Assembly: GCA_948851665.1 (NCBI GenBank)
Contig: CAQOWG010000003.1
Coordinates: 17,060 to 81,059 of the forward strand
Direction: 5' to 3'
DNA from: an uncultured Candidatus Saccharibacteria bacterium
Lineage (GTDB): Bacteria > Patescibacteriota > Saccharimonadia > Saccharimonadales > Saccharimonadaceae
DNA length: 64,000 nt
Shown here: positions 25,121-34,376 of the stretch, piece after piece
Numbering within the stretch: the stretch's first letter is position 1
Layout: the number at the start of each line of letters is the position of its first letter
Notes under the pieces: model-generated
What the model was told of the DNA's origin: nothing
Seen by the model: only the letters and a program-made list of their open reading frames with translations
Database searches by the model: none
Translations under genes and position numbers: made by a program

Positions 25121-25165
25121 AGAATCATTATAACATTCGAGTAACGATTTATGCCACGAACATTA

Positions 25166-25391
25166 CGCAGCGCAGAGCAAAGCCGTCACCACGCCAATAG
25201 TTATTCTGGGCGTAGACGTAGCCTGTACGCGTATTCAGGTCGCGCCCGTCGGTAGCAGAACCAGCCGTAGCGGACCACCAAAAGCCAGTCGTCGTACGAG
25301 AGGCGAGGTAGCCGTAGGAACGTTTGTAGTAGCCAGTACGCAGGAACTGGAGAGGCCATTCATTAATACGGTTGTAGTTGGGGGTGCTGGC
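25166..25391 (-). repeat. Silent surface-domain cassette 5
   Basis: The minus-strand reading starts near GASTPNYN, then RINEWPLQFLRTG, KRSYGYL, RTTTGFWWSATAGSAT, RDLNTRTG and GDGFALRC. It holds one of the few variable codons ending in A (AAA, Lys). No start codon is present. Its 5' end lies 58 bases past the argS stop. Confidence 0.87.
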
Positions 25392-25448
25392 GCCTTTGAC
25401 ACCACGCTACTACGCAAAATAAACTAGCAAAAAACATACAGGTATCTC

Positions 25449-27206
25449 CTACATCTCTTCCGGCACCTCAATGCCTAACAGCCCCAAACCATGCTCCATT
25501 ACATTCGTATACGCCTGCACAACCACAATCAGCTCCGCTTCATTCTCATTCCCTATCACCTTCACGTTCTCGTAAAAACGCGAGAACTCCTGCGCTAGCT
25601 CAAATAGATAGGCACAAATCTTATTCGGCGCCTTCTCTGCTACCGCCTCTTTTAACACATCTTGATATTGAACAATTTTCTTACTCAATTTCCGCACAAA
25701 GGATGTTTCAGAATTGGCGACAGTGTCATTGCTCTGAGAGGCGCTATTACCAACCCTTTGCAACACTTTCTTCGCCCGCACCGTAGAATATAGCAAATAC
25801 ACTCCTGAATTCCCTGTCATCGCCACGCTTTCCTTCGGATCAAAGATAATATCCCCACCCATCTTATACTTCAAAAATGCGTACCTCAGCGCCGCCAGCA
25901 CCACTTTCTCGTCCGCTGGCTGCCCTGTCGATTCCATCAGCTCCTGCGCCACCATCTCAATCACATCTACCGCTTTCAGGAAATTCCCCTTCCGCGAGCT
26001 CATCTTTTCATTCCCCGGTAGTTTTACCTGTCCATGTGTCAAATGCCGTGTCCGTTCAGATAACTTCGGTGCCATCTCACTCACGCTCGCCAGCACCACC
26101 TTCATATATTCAATAATATCATTCCCGGTAATCACCACGCTCTCATCAAAATGATAATCATCCCATTTCGTAAAAATCAGCCCTACATCTTTCGCTTCGT
26201 AAGTCGGTAAGCCATTCTGATTGATAAATACTCTTGTATGTAAGCCGAACTTCTCCCCCTTATAAACCACCGCGCCACTACTCTCCTCGTAAACTCCTCG
26301 GTCTAGCCCCTGTCGCACCTCTTTAAGCCCCCGCACTGCTACCGTCGATTCCGGATAATACCGATCGAATTTCACACCAATCCGCGCATAAAAATCTTCA
26401 AAGTACTTATAGCTCAGTTCTCGCCCCTTCAAGTAAATCGTCTTAATTTCTTCCTTATCAAGCGCCAAAGCTACACTTTCCTGGTCATCCCCCATCTCGT
26501 GTCCTGGCCACTCCCGAATATCACCAAATTCCTGAAGCGCAATTTCATAAACCATCCGGTTGATTTCCGTGATTTCCGCTTTTGCCTGTTCATCTTCTTC
26601 ATACGCCCGCGTTCCCTCAACATACGCCTTAGCAATCTCCTCAATCATTAGATGACTAGGCAACTGCTGCAAAAGCGCCCAAATCGTCTTCCCCACGTGT
26701 AGCCCCACATCTCCACCAAAATTCGCTCGCACCACTTTTGCCCCCGCCATCTCCAAAATCCGCGAAATCGAATCCCCTACCATCGAAGTATAAAGATGAC
26801 CCACGTGCAATACCTTAAACGGGTTCGGATCGGAAAACTCGCACACCACGACCTTACCATCATACTCACTCCAAACCGACTCCTTGGTCAAATACTCTTG
26901 ACCTTTCGCAAAATCCGCTACCTTCCCATAAAAATATTCATCTGGTGATATAAAGTTCATAAATCCTGGCCCCGCAATCTCCACCCGCCACGCCATTCCA
27001 CTCGCTTCTGCATCTGCCAAGAATGCATCCTTTAGCTCTTCTGCAATCGCCACCGGTGCCTTATGTACTAATTTCGCTAGTTGCATTGCTACATTCGACG
27101 CGAAATCCGCGCCCGTATCTTCCGGCGCCACCGTTACAACCACATCAGTCTTCACCCCATAGACCTGCAGGATTGCTGCTTCTAGTTTCTGTTTCACCTC
27201 TTCCAT
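25449..27206 (-). CDS. argS: Arginyl-tRNA synthetase
   Basis: Class I synthetase that charges tRNA-Arg, 585 residues. The N-terminal additional domain is followed by PNPFKVLHVGHLYTS (HIGH motif as HVGH), VRANFGGDVGLHVGK, and a KMSKS variant in GNEKMSSRKGN. The anticodon-binding domain ends with PEEM. A polar insert near residues 500-515 (NSASQSNDTVANSE) interrupts the C-terminal domain and looks lineage specific. It begins at the stop of the envelope protein gene upstream and probably shares its transcript. Confidence 0.95.
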   Translation of the reverse strand: MEEVKQKLEAAILQVYGVKTDVVVTVAPEDTGADFASNVAMQLAKLVHKAPVAIAEELKDAFLADAEASGMAWRVEIAGPGFMNFISPDEYFYGKVADFAKGQEYLTKESVWSEYDGKVVVCEFSDPNPFKVLHVGHLYTSMVGDSISRILEMAGAKVVRANFGGDVGLHVGKTIWALLQQLPSHLMIEEIAKAYVEGTRAYEEDEQAKAEITEINRMVYEIALQEFGDIREWPGHEMGDDQESVALALDKEEIKTIYLKGRELSYKYFEDFYARIGVKFDRYYPESTVAVRGLKEVRQGLDRGVYEESSGAVVYKGEKFGLHTRVFINQNGLPTYEAKDVGLIFTKWDDYHFDESVVITGNDIIEYMKVVLASVSEMAPKLSERTRHLTHGQVKLPGNEKMSSRKGNFLKAVDVIEMVAQELMESTGQPADEKVVLAALRYAFLKYKMGGDIIFDPKESVAMTGNSGVYLLYSTVRAKKVLQRVGNSASQSNDTVANSETSFVRKLSKKIVQYQDVLKEAVAEKAPNKICAYLFELAQEFSRFYENVKVIGNENEAELIVVVQAYTNVMEHGLGLLGIEVPEEM

Positions 27207-28042
27207 CAGCGTGCCACCGTCCGAATTTCTACCGCCCCCACGCCTGATTTAACTTCCACCACATTTTCTCCATTCCCCTCACGTGTATCATCTGCCAAGT
27301 TCCTACCATTATAGCTCACTGAGCCAATGCCCTTGTCAATCGCCAACCGATAATCCGTTTCTGCACCAATCAATTCCAGCTCTAACTTACCTACTCCCGA
27401 CACCACCTTTGAATCACCTATTAGCTCCAATCGTAGCTCAGCCTTTCCCGCCCCGATTTCAATCTCCGCATTATTTGCCCTACCCCGCATAACCTCAACC
27501 ACCCCAGCCCCGCTATCAATCCGCAACCGCTCACTAGCACTCAAATAATCAATCTCTGTCTTCCCCGCTCCCAATTTCAAATCAATACGCTTTGCTACTA
27601 AGTCCTGCACTGTTAAGGTTCCTGCACCCACCTCAAACTTCGCTTCTTCCAGCTCTACTTTATTACTTACATAAATCGTCAGTTCTCCTGTTCCCCCAAA
27701 ACCGAACACACCATGACTTCGCTCCACTACATGAATCGTGCCATTTTCTTCCCACACATCAATGTATTCATTATTTGTCTGATACTTCACCCCCGAGTCC
27801 ACAGACTTTACCCATACCCGCGTCGCCTTCACACTCACATCCAACTGCTTTATGCTAAGCCCTTCGCCCTCCTCGCCCACGACCTCTATTGTTTCCCCCA
27901 TTACCAAGTCATCTCTCTCGAATCCATCATAAATCAATCCCAGTGTCCCTACCGCCGACAAGACAGCTCCAGCAATCGATACCATGATAAAAACCGCCAG
28001 CAAGATCGCGAGCCCTTTAATAAGCCTCTGTGTCGTATTCAT
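27206..28042 (-). CDS. DUF4097/LiaG-like envelope protein
   Basis: 278 residues. One N-terminal span (LIKGLAILLAVFIMVSIAGAVL) anchors an outer domain of repeated beta strands rich in Gly, Val and Glu (for example GAGTLTVQDLVAKRIDLKLGAGKTEI, VGAVEIRTVAR at the end). This matches the DUF4097 beta-helix found in LiaG. It overlaps the LiaF-like gene by one base, reproducing the liaG-liaF pairing of envelope-stress modules in Firmicutes; no LiaS/LiaR two-component genes are seen here. It also overlaps argS by one base. Confidence 0.65.
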   Translation of the reverse strand: MNTTQRLIKGLAILLAVFIMVSIAGAVLSAVGTLGLIYDGFERDDLVMGETIEVVGEEGEGLSIKQLDVSVKATRVWVKSVDSGVKYQTNNEYIDVWEENGTIHVVERSHGVFGFGGTGELTIYVSNKVELEEAKFEVGAGTLTVQDLVAKRIDLKLGAGKTEIDYLSASERLRIDSGAGVVEVMRGRANNAEIEIGAGKAELRLELIGDSKVVSGVGKLELELIGAETDYRLAIDKGIGSVSYNGRNLADDTREGNGENVVEVKSGVGAVEIRTVAR

Positions 28043-28779
28043 TATTTAATCTCCACCCCGCCAAACACCGCCGTCGCATCCACATACAACGTCTTAGCAG
28101 CCTTCTTATCCTTAGACTTACCAACTTTTTTATGCTTATTCTCTACTCCCCCAAAAATCGAACTTGAACTCACCTCAACCACTACGTCATCCGGCACAAT
28201 AATCTTCGCTGAGCCAAAAAGCGCTGATACTTTCGCTACTGATTCCTCTGGCATTTTAGCATCGGTCAAATCCAACACTATCGAACCAAACACCGCCTCA
28301 AGCCGGCAATCCGCAAACTCCTTACCATCAAACTCCTCTTGCACACTACTAAAAGTTGCCCAGTATTCCTGATAATCATCCCCCTCCACAACTTCCCCCT
28401 CTTTTACCTTCGCCATTCGCGCTTTGTAGTGCGCTTCATGTACCTTTCGTGCTTCATCACTATTGAACGCCGTCCGACAAATCATCGACAAGCCAATCAG
28501 AATCACCGCCACCGGCAAGATCAACTTCCAAATCACCGCAAAGTCCAGCACGTCAAGACACGCCAACATCAATGCTACACCTAGCAAAATCCCAAATAAG
28601 CTTCCTCCTTTATGATCTTCCGTAATCAGCCCAATCACCGATGGTATGATAATAAACAGCGTCCACCACCCTGGGAAAAAGATAGTCCAATCCACCAATC
28701 CAGTCGCCTTCAAGGCCCAAACTACCCCTAGCGCCACCAATACTAGTCCCCATAACACGCGGTTTACTTTTTTCATCAA
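28042..28779 (-). CDS. LiaF-like membrane protein
   Basis: 245 residues. Four hydrophobic segments fill residues 5-105 (VLWGLVLVALGVVWAL, GWWTLFIIIPSVIGLI and so on). A soluble C-terminal domain shows the LiaF pattern, with VFGSIVLDLTDAKMPEE, ALFGSAKIIVPDDVVVEV and SIFGGVE. LiaF proteins sense or damp cell-wall stress signalling. It has a conventional leader: TATAAT near 28811, then AGGAG before the ATG. It is cotranscribed with the LiaG-like gene and possibly argS. Confidence 0.65.
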   Translation of the reverse strand: MMKKVNRVLWGLVLVALGVVWALKATGLVDWTIFFPGWWTLFIIIPSVIGLITEDHKGGSLFGILLGVALMLACLDVLDFAVIWKLILPVAVILIGLSMICRTAFNSDEARKVHEAHYKARMAKVKEGEVVEGDDYQEYWATFSSVQEEFDGKEFADCRLEAVFGSIVLDLTDAKMPEESVAKVSALFGSAKIIVPDDVVVEVSSSSIFGGVENKHKKVGKSKDKKAAKTLYVDATAVFGGVEIK

Positions 28780-28819
28780 AGACTCCTAAAATTACTTACC
28801 CCTAATTATACCATATACT

Positions 28820-30412
28820 TCAGCGCAGTGCTTTTACAAACCCGTCAAACAACGGGTGCACAGAAAGTGGCCGCGATCGGAACTCTGGGTGTGCCTGTGT
28901 CGCTACAAAAAACTTCAAATCCGGCGCTTCGATAAATTCCACCAACTTCCCGTCCGGGCTCGTTCCTGCAACCCTAACACCACCCTTCTCAATCTCTGGC
29001 AAATATTTCTGATTTACCTCATAGCGATGTCGGTGACGTTCCACTACATCGCCCTGACCATAAAGTTTATATGTCTTCGTCCCCTTAACGAGCTTCGCTG
29101 GATAGTCACCCAACCGCATCGTACCACCAGTTTCTTCCTTACCCTTCTGACCTTCCATGATATAAATCACATTATTACCATTCTCTTCACTCGCACCAAA
29201 TTCCTCCGAATTCGCGTTTTTCAGCCCTCCCCGCCGCGCTGCTGCTACGCATGCCATCTGCATGCCAAGACAAAGCCCTAAATATGGCATATCGTGCTCT
29301 AAAGCGTACTCAGCAGCTCGAATCTTCCCCTCAGCCCCGCGCGCACCAAATCCACCTGGCACCACCAGCCCATCCACATTCTTGAAGTCATTCCCTGTTG
29401 CGTCCTCAGCGTTAATCCAACGAATCTCAATGTTCATCTTGTTCCACGCCGCTGCCGCTTTTAAAGCCTCTGTTACACAAATATATGCATCCTCATTCCC
29501 AGCATACTTCGCCACTAAACCCACCTTATAGACCTTATCGTACTTCTTCCCCCTCAAATCAGAAAACTTCTGCCACTTTGTCATGTCCGGATCGCTATCA
29601 TCTCCAACAAAACAATTCAAAATCTCCAACACCCCAGATTTCAGAACGTTAAATGGCACATCGTATACTGACTCAATATCTGGCAAATTCAACACCGCAT
29701 CCCCAGAAATCCCCGCAAATCGCGCAATCTTCTCACAAATATCTCGTCCCGCCGGTCGCTCCGTACGACATACTACTACATCCGGAATAATTCCAAATCC
29801 CCTCAAATCTTTCAATGCATTCTGCGCCGGCTTTGTTTTTAATTCCTTTGACGTATTAATCCAAGGGACATACACCACATGCACATACAAACAATTTTCT
29901 CTTCCCACCCTATTCGCATAAAGGCGAATTGCCTCAATAAAACTCAGACCTTCATAGTCACCTACCGTACCGCCAATCTCTACAATATGGATATCCGAAC
30001 CCTCACCAGCCTTAGCAATTTTCTCCTGCACCAAGTCTGTAAAATGCGGCACCATCTGTACCGTCTTACCATGAAAACCACCGTTTCGTTCTTTATCAAT
30101 TAGCTCTTGATAAAGTGCTCCTGACAGTACCGAAGAGTACCGCGAAGTTTCAAAGTCCAAAAATCTTTCATAATGTCCAAGATCAAGGTCCGTTTCTTTC
30201 CCATCCGCCGTCACAAAGCATTCCCCGTGTTCCACCGGGTTCAATAACCCTGCATCCACATTTAAATACGGGTCACACTTCTGGATCGAAACATCATAGC
30301 CTTTTGCCTTCAAAATCGCCCCAATCGACGCCGCCGTAATTCCTTTTCCCACGCCTGAGAGCACGCCACCCGTTACGAAGATATATTTTGTTTGCTTCGA
30401 CTTTCCAGCCAT
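28820..30412 (-). CDS. pyrG: CTP synthase
   Basis: Makes CTP from UTP and glutamine, 530 residues from the ATG at 30412. The synthetase domain starts YIFVTGGVLSGVGKGITAAS (P-loop) and contains DPYLNVDAG. The glutaminase domain has GLVVPGGFGARG, YLGLCLGMQMA (catalytic Cys) and the His/Glu pair in QAHPEFRSRP. An in-frame extension upstream (to 30469) precedes GAGGGAG, a good Shine-Dalgarno for the chosen start. TATGAT lies near 30460. Confidence 0.97.
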   Translation of the reverse strand: MAGKSKQTKYIFVTGGVLSGVGKGITAASIGAILKAKGYDVSIQKCDPYLNVDAGLLNPVEHGECFVTADGKETDLDLGHYERFLDFETSRYSSVLSGALYQELIDKERNGGFHGKTVQMVPHFTDLVQEKIAKAGEGSDIHIVEIGGTVGDYEGLSFIEAIRLYANRVGRENCLYVHVVYVPWINTSKELKTKPAQNALKDLRGFGIIPDVVVCRTERPAGRDICEKIARFAGISGDAVLNLPDIESVYDVPFNVLKSGVLEILNCFVGDDSDPDMTKWQKFSDLRGKKYDKVYKVGLVAKYAGNEDAYICVTEALKAAAAWNKMNIEIRWINAEDATGNDFKNVDGLVVPGGFGARGAEGKIRAAEYALEHDMPYLGLCLGMQMACVAAARRGGLKNANSEEFGASEENGNNVIYIMEGQKGKEETGGTMRLGDYPAKLVKGTKTYKLYGQGDVVERHRHRYEVNQKYLPEIEKGGVRVAGTSPDGKLVEFIEAPDLKFFVATQAHPEFRSRPLSVHPLFDGFVKALR

Positions 30413-30537
30413 GTCTGCTCCCTCTGCCCACTTTATCTTAATAACTTTACTACCTCTATCATAACACAACCACTACCATATTTGGCATGTAAAAATCACA
30501 ACATGGTGGACTCGTCCGCTTATGCTATAATACTTCT

Positions 30538-31512
30538 ATGAACCAACCCCTTCTTGTTTCTGAGCTCATCGGTGATTTCCTCGAATCCCTCGAAATCGAA
30601 CATGGCCGCTCTGTCAAAACCACCGAAAACTACCGCCGCTATCTTGAACGTTTTTTTGACCTTGCTAGCGAAATCTCTGGCAAAGACTACGATTTCGCCC
30701 CTGCCGATATTACCCCCGAGCTCCTACGCAAATATCGCCTTGCCCTCAATCGTGAAGTCGACTCAAAAGGCGAATCCCTCAAACCTATAACCCAATCTTA
30801 TTACCTCATCGCCCTACGCGGTTTCCTCAAATATCTCGCCAAACGCGGCATCAATTCCCTTGACCCTAGCCTTGTCGAGCTTCCCCACGTCATCCGTAAG
30901 CAAGTCACCTTCCTGCATTTCGACGAAGTCGAACGTCTTCTCGAACAAGTCGACACTTCCACCGAAACCGGCCTCCGCGACCGCGCCATCATCGAACTAC
31001 TTTTCTCCGGCGGACTTCGCGTTTCCGAACTTGTTAAACTCAATCGCGATTCTATCAATCTCGACCGACGCGAATTTATCGTCCGCGGTAAAGGCAGCAA
31101 AGATCGTCCGGTTTTTATCTCCCCTGCTGCCGCCGATTGGGTTTCCGCCTACCTCGATGAACGAAAAGACACTCTTGCCCCACTTTTTCTTAACAACAGC
31201 CGTCGCCAAGGCGAAGTCAATACTTCTGGCGACTTCCGTCGCCTCACTGCCCGCTCTATCGAACGAATTGTTGAAAAATACGCCCGTCTCGCCGGCATCA
31301 CTAAGCACGTTTCCCCCCACACTCTCCGTCATAGTTTCGCCACTGACCTTCTCATGAACGGCGCCGATATTCGCTCAGTCCAAACCATGCTCGGACACGC
31401 CGACATCAGCACTACTCAAATTTATACCCATGTCACCGATCCCCACCTCAAAGAAGTCCACGAACGCTTCCATACGGACACCGATGAAGAAGCAAAAACG
31501 ATCAAAAATTAG
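30538..31512 (+). CDS. Tyrosine recombinase, XerC/XerD type
   Basis: 324-residue site-specific recombinase, probably the one that resolves chromosome dimers. The N-terminal SAM-like domain (residues 1-115) precedes the catalytic domain with Arg in GGLRVSELVKL, Lys in RGKGSKDR, HTLRHSFAT (His, Arg), GHADISTTQ (His) and the nucleophile Tyr in IYTHV. TATAAT at 30526-30531 ends 6 nt before the ATG, predicting a leaderless mRNA. FtsK, its usual activator, is encoded at 41184-43562. It overlaps the convergent pilD by 11 bases. A XerA-like single recombinase is equally possible. Confidence 0.9.
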   Translation: MNQPLLVSELIGDFLESLEIEHGRSVKTTENYRRYLERFFDLASEISGKDYDFAPADITPELLRKYRLALNREVDSKGESLKPITQSYYLIALRGFLKYLAKRGINSLDPSLVELPHVIRKQVTFLHFDEVERLLEQVDTSTETGLRDRAIIELLFSGGLRVSELVKLNRDSINLDRREFIVRGKGSKDRPVFISPAAADWVSAYLDERKDTLAPLFLNNSRRQGEVNTSGDFRRLTARSIERIVEKYARLAGITKHVSPHTLRHSFATDLLMNGADIRSVQTMLGHADISTTQIYTHVTDPHLKEVHERFHTDTDEEAKTIKN

Positions 31513-32374
31513 TCGCCGTCAACAACAACGGCAACGCATTCCCTAGTATCAGCACTAGCACAAACCCTGCCACCAAAAACGGTCCAAAGGATACCTTATG
31601 ATTCCCGCTCTTAATCGCCCCCGGTAGCGCAATCATATCCCCAAGCAAATTCGCCAAAAAGATATTCCACAGCGCCAACCACCAATCCGCCAGCGCCAAC
31701 GCCAATGCCAGCGCCAATATCCAGTCCCCGCTCCCCATCAACCGCTCCCTCGAAGCTTTATAAACCACAAAACACACACCTGCCATTATCGCTACGCCAG
31801 CCCCCGTGCTCGCTAGCGCCGCCCACACGTCTTCCCCCGCCAAACTTACTTGGTAAGTCTTCAACACCAAAATAATCGCCCCTATCACCACCGCTAGCAC
31901 CAGCAGCACCGTCGGTAATTGTCGCCATTTTGCATCATAAACCGCCAAAACCATCAGCACCACTAGCATCAATAGCGTCATAATAAATACCGCCACTTGT
32001 ACAAACAACACCCCTGGCGTCCGTGAAAGCACGTGCCAGTTATTAATCATCGGCAACAAATATGCCCAGGATAGCATCAAAAACGACACAGCCATGCTAA
32101 TTTCCGACAGGAAATCCGCCACTCCAATTTTCTTACCACAATTCCGACATTTCCCCCTCAGCACCAACCACGAAATAATCGGAATATTATCATACCAATG
32201 AATCCGCTTGTGACAATGCAAGCACACCGACCACTGTCCTAGATCTTTCTTGGTATGAACTTTATAATGCCATCGCCACGCTTGACAGCATGCAAATGAT
32301 CCAAAAATTGCCCCCAACATAAACATCATTACCAGAATTAGTGCATCCAGCACCACCACTTCGTCAATCATCAT
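31502..32374 (-). CDS. pilD: Prepilin peptidase and N-methyltransferase
   Basis: Membrane aspartic protease that cleaves prepilin leaders and methylates the new N-terminus; 290 residues. The cytoplasmic zinc-binding loop CLHCHKR and CRNCGKK (residues 50-90) supports the methylase activity. The catalytic Asp residues are in AVYDAKWRQLP and SGDWILA, with eight hydrophobic segments. TAAAAT lies exactly 6 nt before the ATG, predicting a leaderless mRNA. It is the last gene of the pilus cluster and overlaps the xer gene end to end. Confidence 0.92.
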   Translation of the reverse strand: MMIDEVVVLDALILVMMFMLGAIFGSFACCQAWRWHYKVHTKKDLGQWSVCLHCHKRIHWYDNIPIISWLVLRGKCRNCGKKIGVADFLSEISMAVSFLMLSWAYLLPMINNWHVLSRTPGVLFVQVAVFIMTLLMLVVLMVLAVYDAKWRQLPTVLLVLAVVIGAIILVLKTYQVSLAGEDVWAALASTGAGVAIMAGVCFVVYKASRERLMGSGDWILALALALALADWWLALWNIFLANLLGDMIALPGAIKSGNHKVSFGPFLVAGFVLVLILGNALPLLLTATNF

Positions 32375-32454
32375 AACCCCATTTTACCACAAACATTTTC
32401 AAGAGCCAAACGCTTTTCCAGCGCCAACAGCGCACACTACAAGTAGACACAAGA

Positions 32455-32479
32455 AAAACCCGCCATGTTTGGCGGGTTT
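32455..32479 (-). terminator. Intrinsic terminator behind the pilin gene
   Basis: On the minus strand AAACCCGCC/GGCGGGTTT with a 6-base loop continues into TTTTTCTT. It lies just past the pilin stop, ending the pilus transcript before the pilD promoter. Confidence 0.85.
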
Positions 32480-32496
32480 CCCTGAAGCATCAATTC

Positions 32497-33084
32497 CTAG
32501 CTATTGTTTGTACAGTAAACGCTCGCACCTTCCAGTTTGTAAAGCAAAGCGTAGTCACGCGAATTATTGGTCTTCTCTAGCAATTCACCATTACAACGTG
32601 CACCCTTGTACATATAAATCATATGCTCGTCAAAGTTCAAAGTCGGCTGATCACCTTCGAAATCATCAATCTTCAAACCATAAGCCCAACCAGAAGGGTC
32701 ATTGAACTCATTGTACTCTGCCATTGCCCCATTCATATAATTCTTAATAAAGCTCGCGGCTGGATTATTGGAAGAGTTATAAACTTCAATCTTTACCCGA
32801 TCGTCATCGCCGGTTGGTTCCTGAGCCGGAATCGAACCATTCTTTGGCAAACGACCATTGTTATTAGTCTGATACTGCTGAATTGCCGCAGCCACCCTAC
32901 CAACCGCACTACGTCGTTCCGTATCCCGCTGAGAACGTTGAAGTACCGGAAGCGCAATAAAGACCATCAAGAAGATAAGACCTGCAATTGCCAAAACCAG
33001 CACCACTTCAATAATAGTAAACCCACTCCTTGTCCCCCGATCCGCCAAGACCTTTCCCCGTCCCGCACTTTTAGCTGCTGTCAT
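32497..33084 (-). CDS. Type IV pilin, probable major subunit
   Basis: 195 residues. A 20-residue basic leader ends GTRSG, then the mature N-terminus FTIIEVVLVLAIAGLIFLMVF has the Glu5 of type IV pilins. The leader is unusually long. The alpha-spine continues with ALPVLQRSQRDTERRSAVGRV, and the globular part ends with CNGELL and CTNNS, which may form the C-terminal disulfide loop. It sits between pilC and pilD and is followed by a strong terminator. It is the only full prepilin seen here, so it is likely the major subunit. Confidence 0.88.
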   Translation of the reverse strand: MTAAKSAGRGKVLADRGTRSGFTIIEVVLVLAIAGLIFLMVFIALPVLQRSQRDTERRSAVGRVAAAIQQYQTNNNGRLPKNGSIPAQEPTGDDDRVKIEVYNSSNNPAASFIKNYMNGAMAEYNEFNDPSGWAYGLKIDDFEGDQPTLNFDEHMIYMYKGARCNGELLEKTNNSRDYALLYKLEGASVYCTNNS

Positions 33085-33167
33085 TTTTTATTCCTTTCTT
33101 TTAGTTCTTATAAAAAACTACTTATCACTTATCATTATAGCATAACTGCAATCAAAGAAAAGATTTT

Positions 33168-34376
33168 TTACGCCGAACCAATCTTACTCACTAACGAGTA
33201 AATCGGGAAAAGAATTGCCGCCACGATACCACCAGCCACAAGTGCTAGCACCACCATCAAAATCGGTTCAATCAAAGTCGAAATTGCTGCTAAGCGTTCA
33301 TCAAGCTCATCCTCATAAACCTTCGCCGCCCGACCCAACATTTCGTCAATCTTCCCTGACTGTTCACCGGTCGCCGCCATCTGCGGTACCAAAGGCAAAA
33401 TATACGCTCGGCCTTTCAAAGCAACGGAGAGTGGCTTACCACTTCGTACCATCGTTGCCGCCTGATTAATTTGATCCTCGACTATCACATTATTCACCGC
33501 TTCTCCAGAAATCTGCATCGCTTCTAGCATCGGCACACCCGCCGACAACAGCATCTGCGCCGTTCGCGCAAACCGCGCATTGTATAATCTCAAGAATAAC
33601 CCCTTAAAAATCGGTACGTGTAATTTAAACTTTGCCCACCACTTTCCGCCTATATCCGTCTTCTTGAACTGCACAAAGAACCAACCACAAATTGCCAATA
33701 CTACTAAAATCAGCCACCAGTAGTTCACCAAAAAATTCGAAAAATTTACCATCATCTGCGTCAAGACTGGCAACGGTTCATTTAAATCTCGGTACAAATT
33801 TTCCACTTGTGGCACCACCTGCAGCATTAGGAATGTCACCACCAACACAATCACCAAAAGCACAATTGCCGGATAGGTCATCGCGCTTCGAATTTTCGAA
33901 ATCATACTAGCATCTTTTTCTTGTTGCTCTGCTAAGCGCTTTAAGGACACATCAAGCGTACCAGATGTTTCACCTGCCGCAATCAAAGACAGATAGACCT
34001 TATTGAATACCTCTGGATGCTTCGCAAATGCATCATGCAACGTTTTACCAGATTCTACCTGTGCAGAAATATCTTCCACTAAATTACGCGTCGCCTTGTT
34101 CTCACTCTGCTCCGCAATCATGTGCAAACTCGCCGAAAGTGGCAAACCCGCCGCAATCAACGTCGCAAACTGCCGCGTAAAAGCAATTCGCTCCTTTGAT
34201 GTCACTTTTCGGTTAGCACGGCCAAACAACCCTTCACCTTCTTCGATTACTCGCTGAGGCAAATATCCTTGATCTACCAAAATCTTGCCCGCCGCCTGTT
34301 CCGTTTCCGCTTGCACGGTTCCGTTTACAATGCGACCAGTTTTACGGTCCTTTGCCTTATAATTAAACCTGCGCAT
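33168..34376 (-). CDS. pilC: Type IV pilus inner-membrane platform protein
   Basis: Platform of the pilus motor, 402 residues. Two repeated GspF domains are each followed by membrane spans: the first with TRQFATLIAAGLPLSASL near residue 65, the second with FARTAQMLLSAGVPMLEAMQ near 265. The C-terminal span has VVLALVAGGIVAAILFPIY. The N-terminus (RRFNYKAKDRKTGRIVNGT) is typical of the family. It is coupled to pilT by a one-base TAATG overlap. Confidence 0.95.
   Translation of the reverse strand: MRRFNYKAKDRKTGRIVNGTVQAETEQAAGKILVDQGYLPQRVIEEGEGLFGRANRKVTSKERIAFTRQFATLIAAGLPLSASLHMIAEQSENKATRNLVEDISAQVESGKTLHDAFAKHPEVFNKVYLSLIAAGETSGTLDVSLKRLAEQQEKDASMISKIRSAMTYPAIVLLVIVLVVTFLMLQVVPQVENLYRDLNEPLPVLTQMMVNFSNFLVNYWWLILVVLAICGWFFVQFKKTDIGGKWWAKFKLHVPIFKGLFLRLYNARFARTAQMLLSAGVPMLEAMQISGEAVNNVIVEDQINQAATMVRSGKPLSVALKGRAYILPLVPQMAATGEQSGKIDEMLGRAAKVYEDELDERLAAISTLIEPILMVVLALVAGGIVAAILFPIYSLVSKIGSA

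Noticed and set aside
25680..25770. Palindromic insertion inside argS
   Set aside because: Outer CAAAGG/CCTTTG pairs only 6 bp and the inner stems have loops too short to form, so structure is not supported beyond a lineage-specific polar insert.
30538..31512. Tyrosine recombinase as a phage or island integrase
   Set aside because: It is flanked by pyrG and pilD, has no attachment repeats or phage genes nearby, and has the length and motifs of a housekeeping Xer recombinase.
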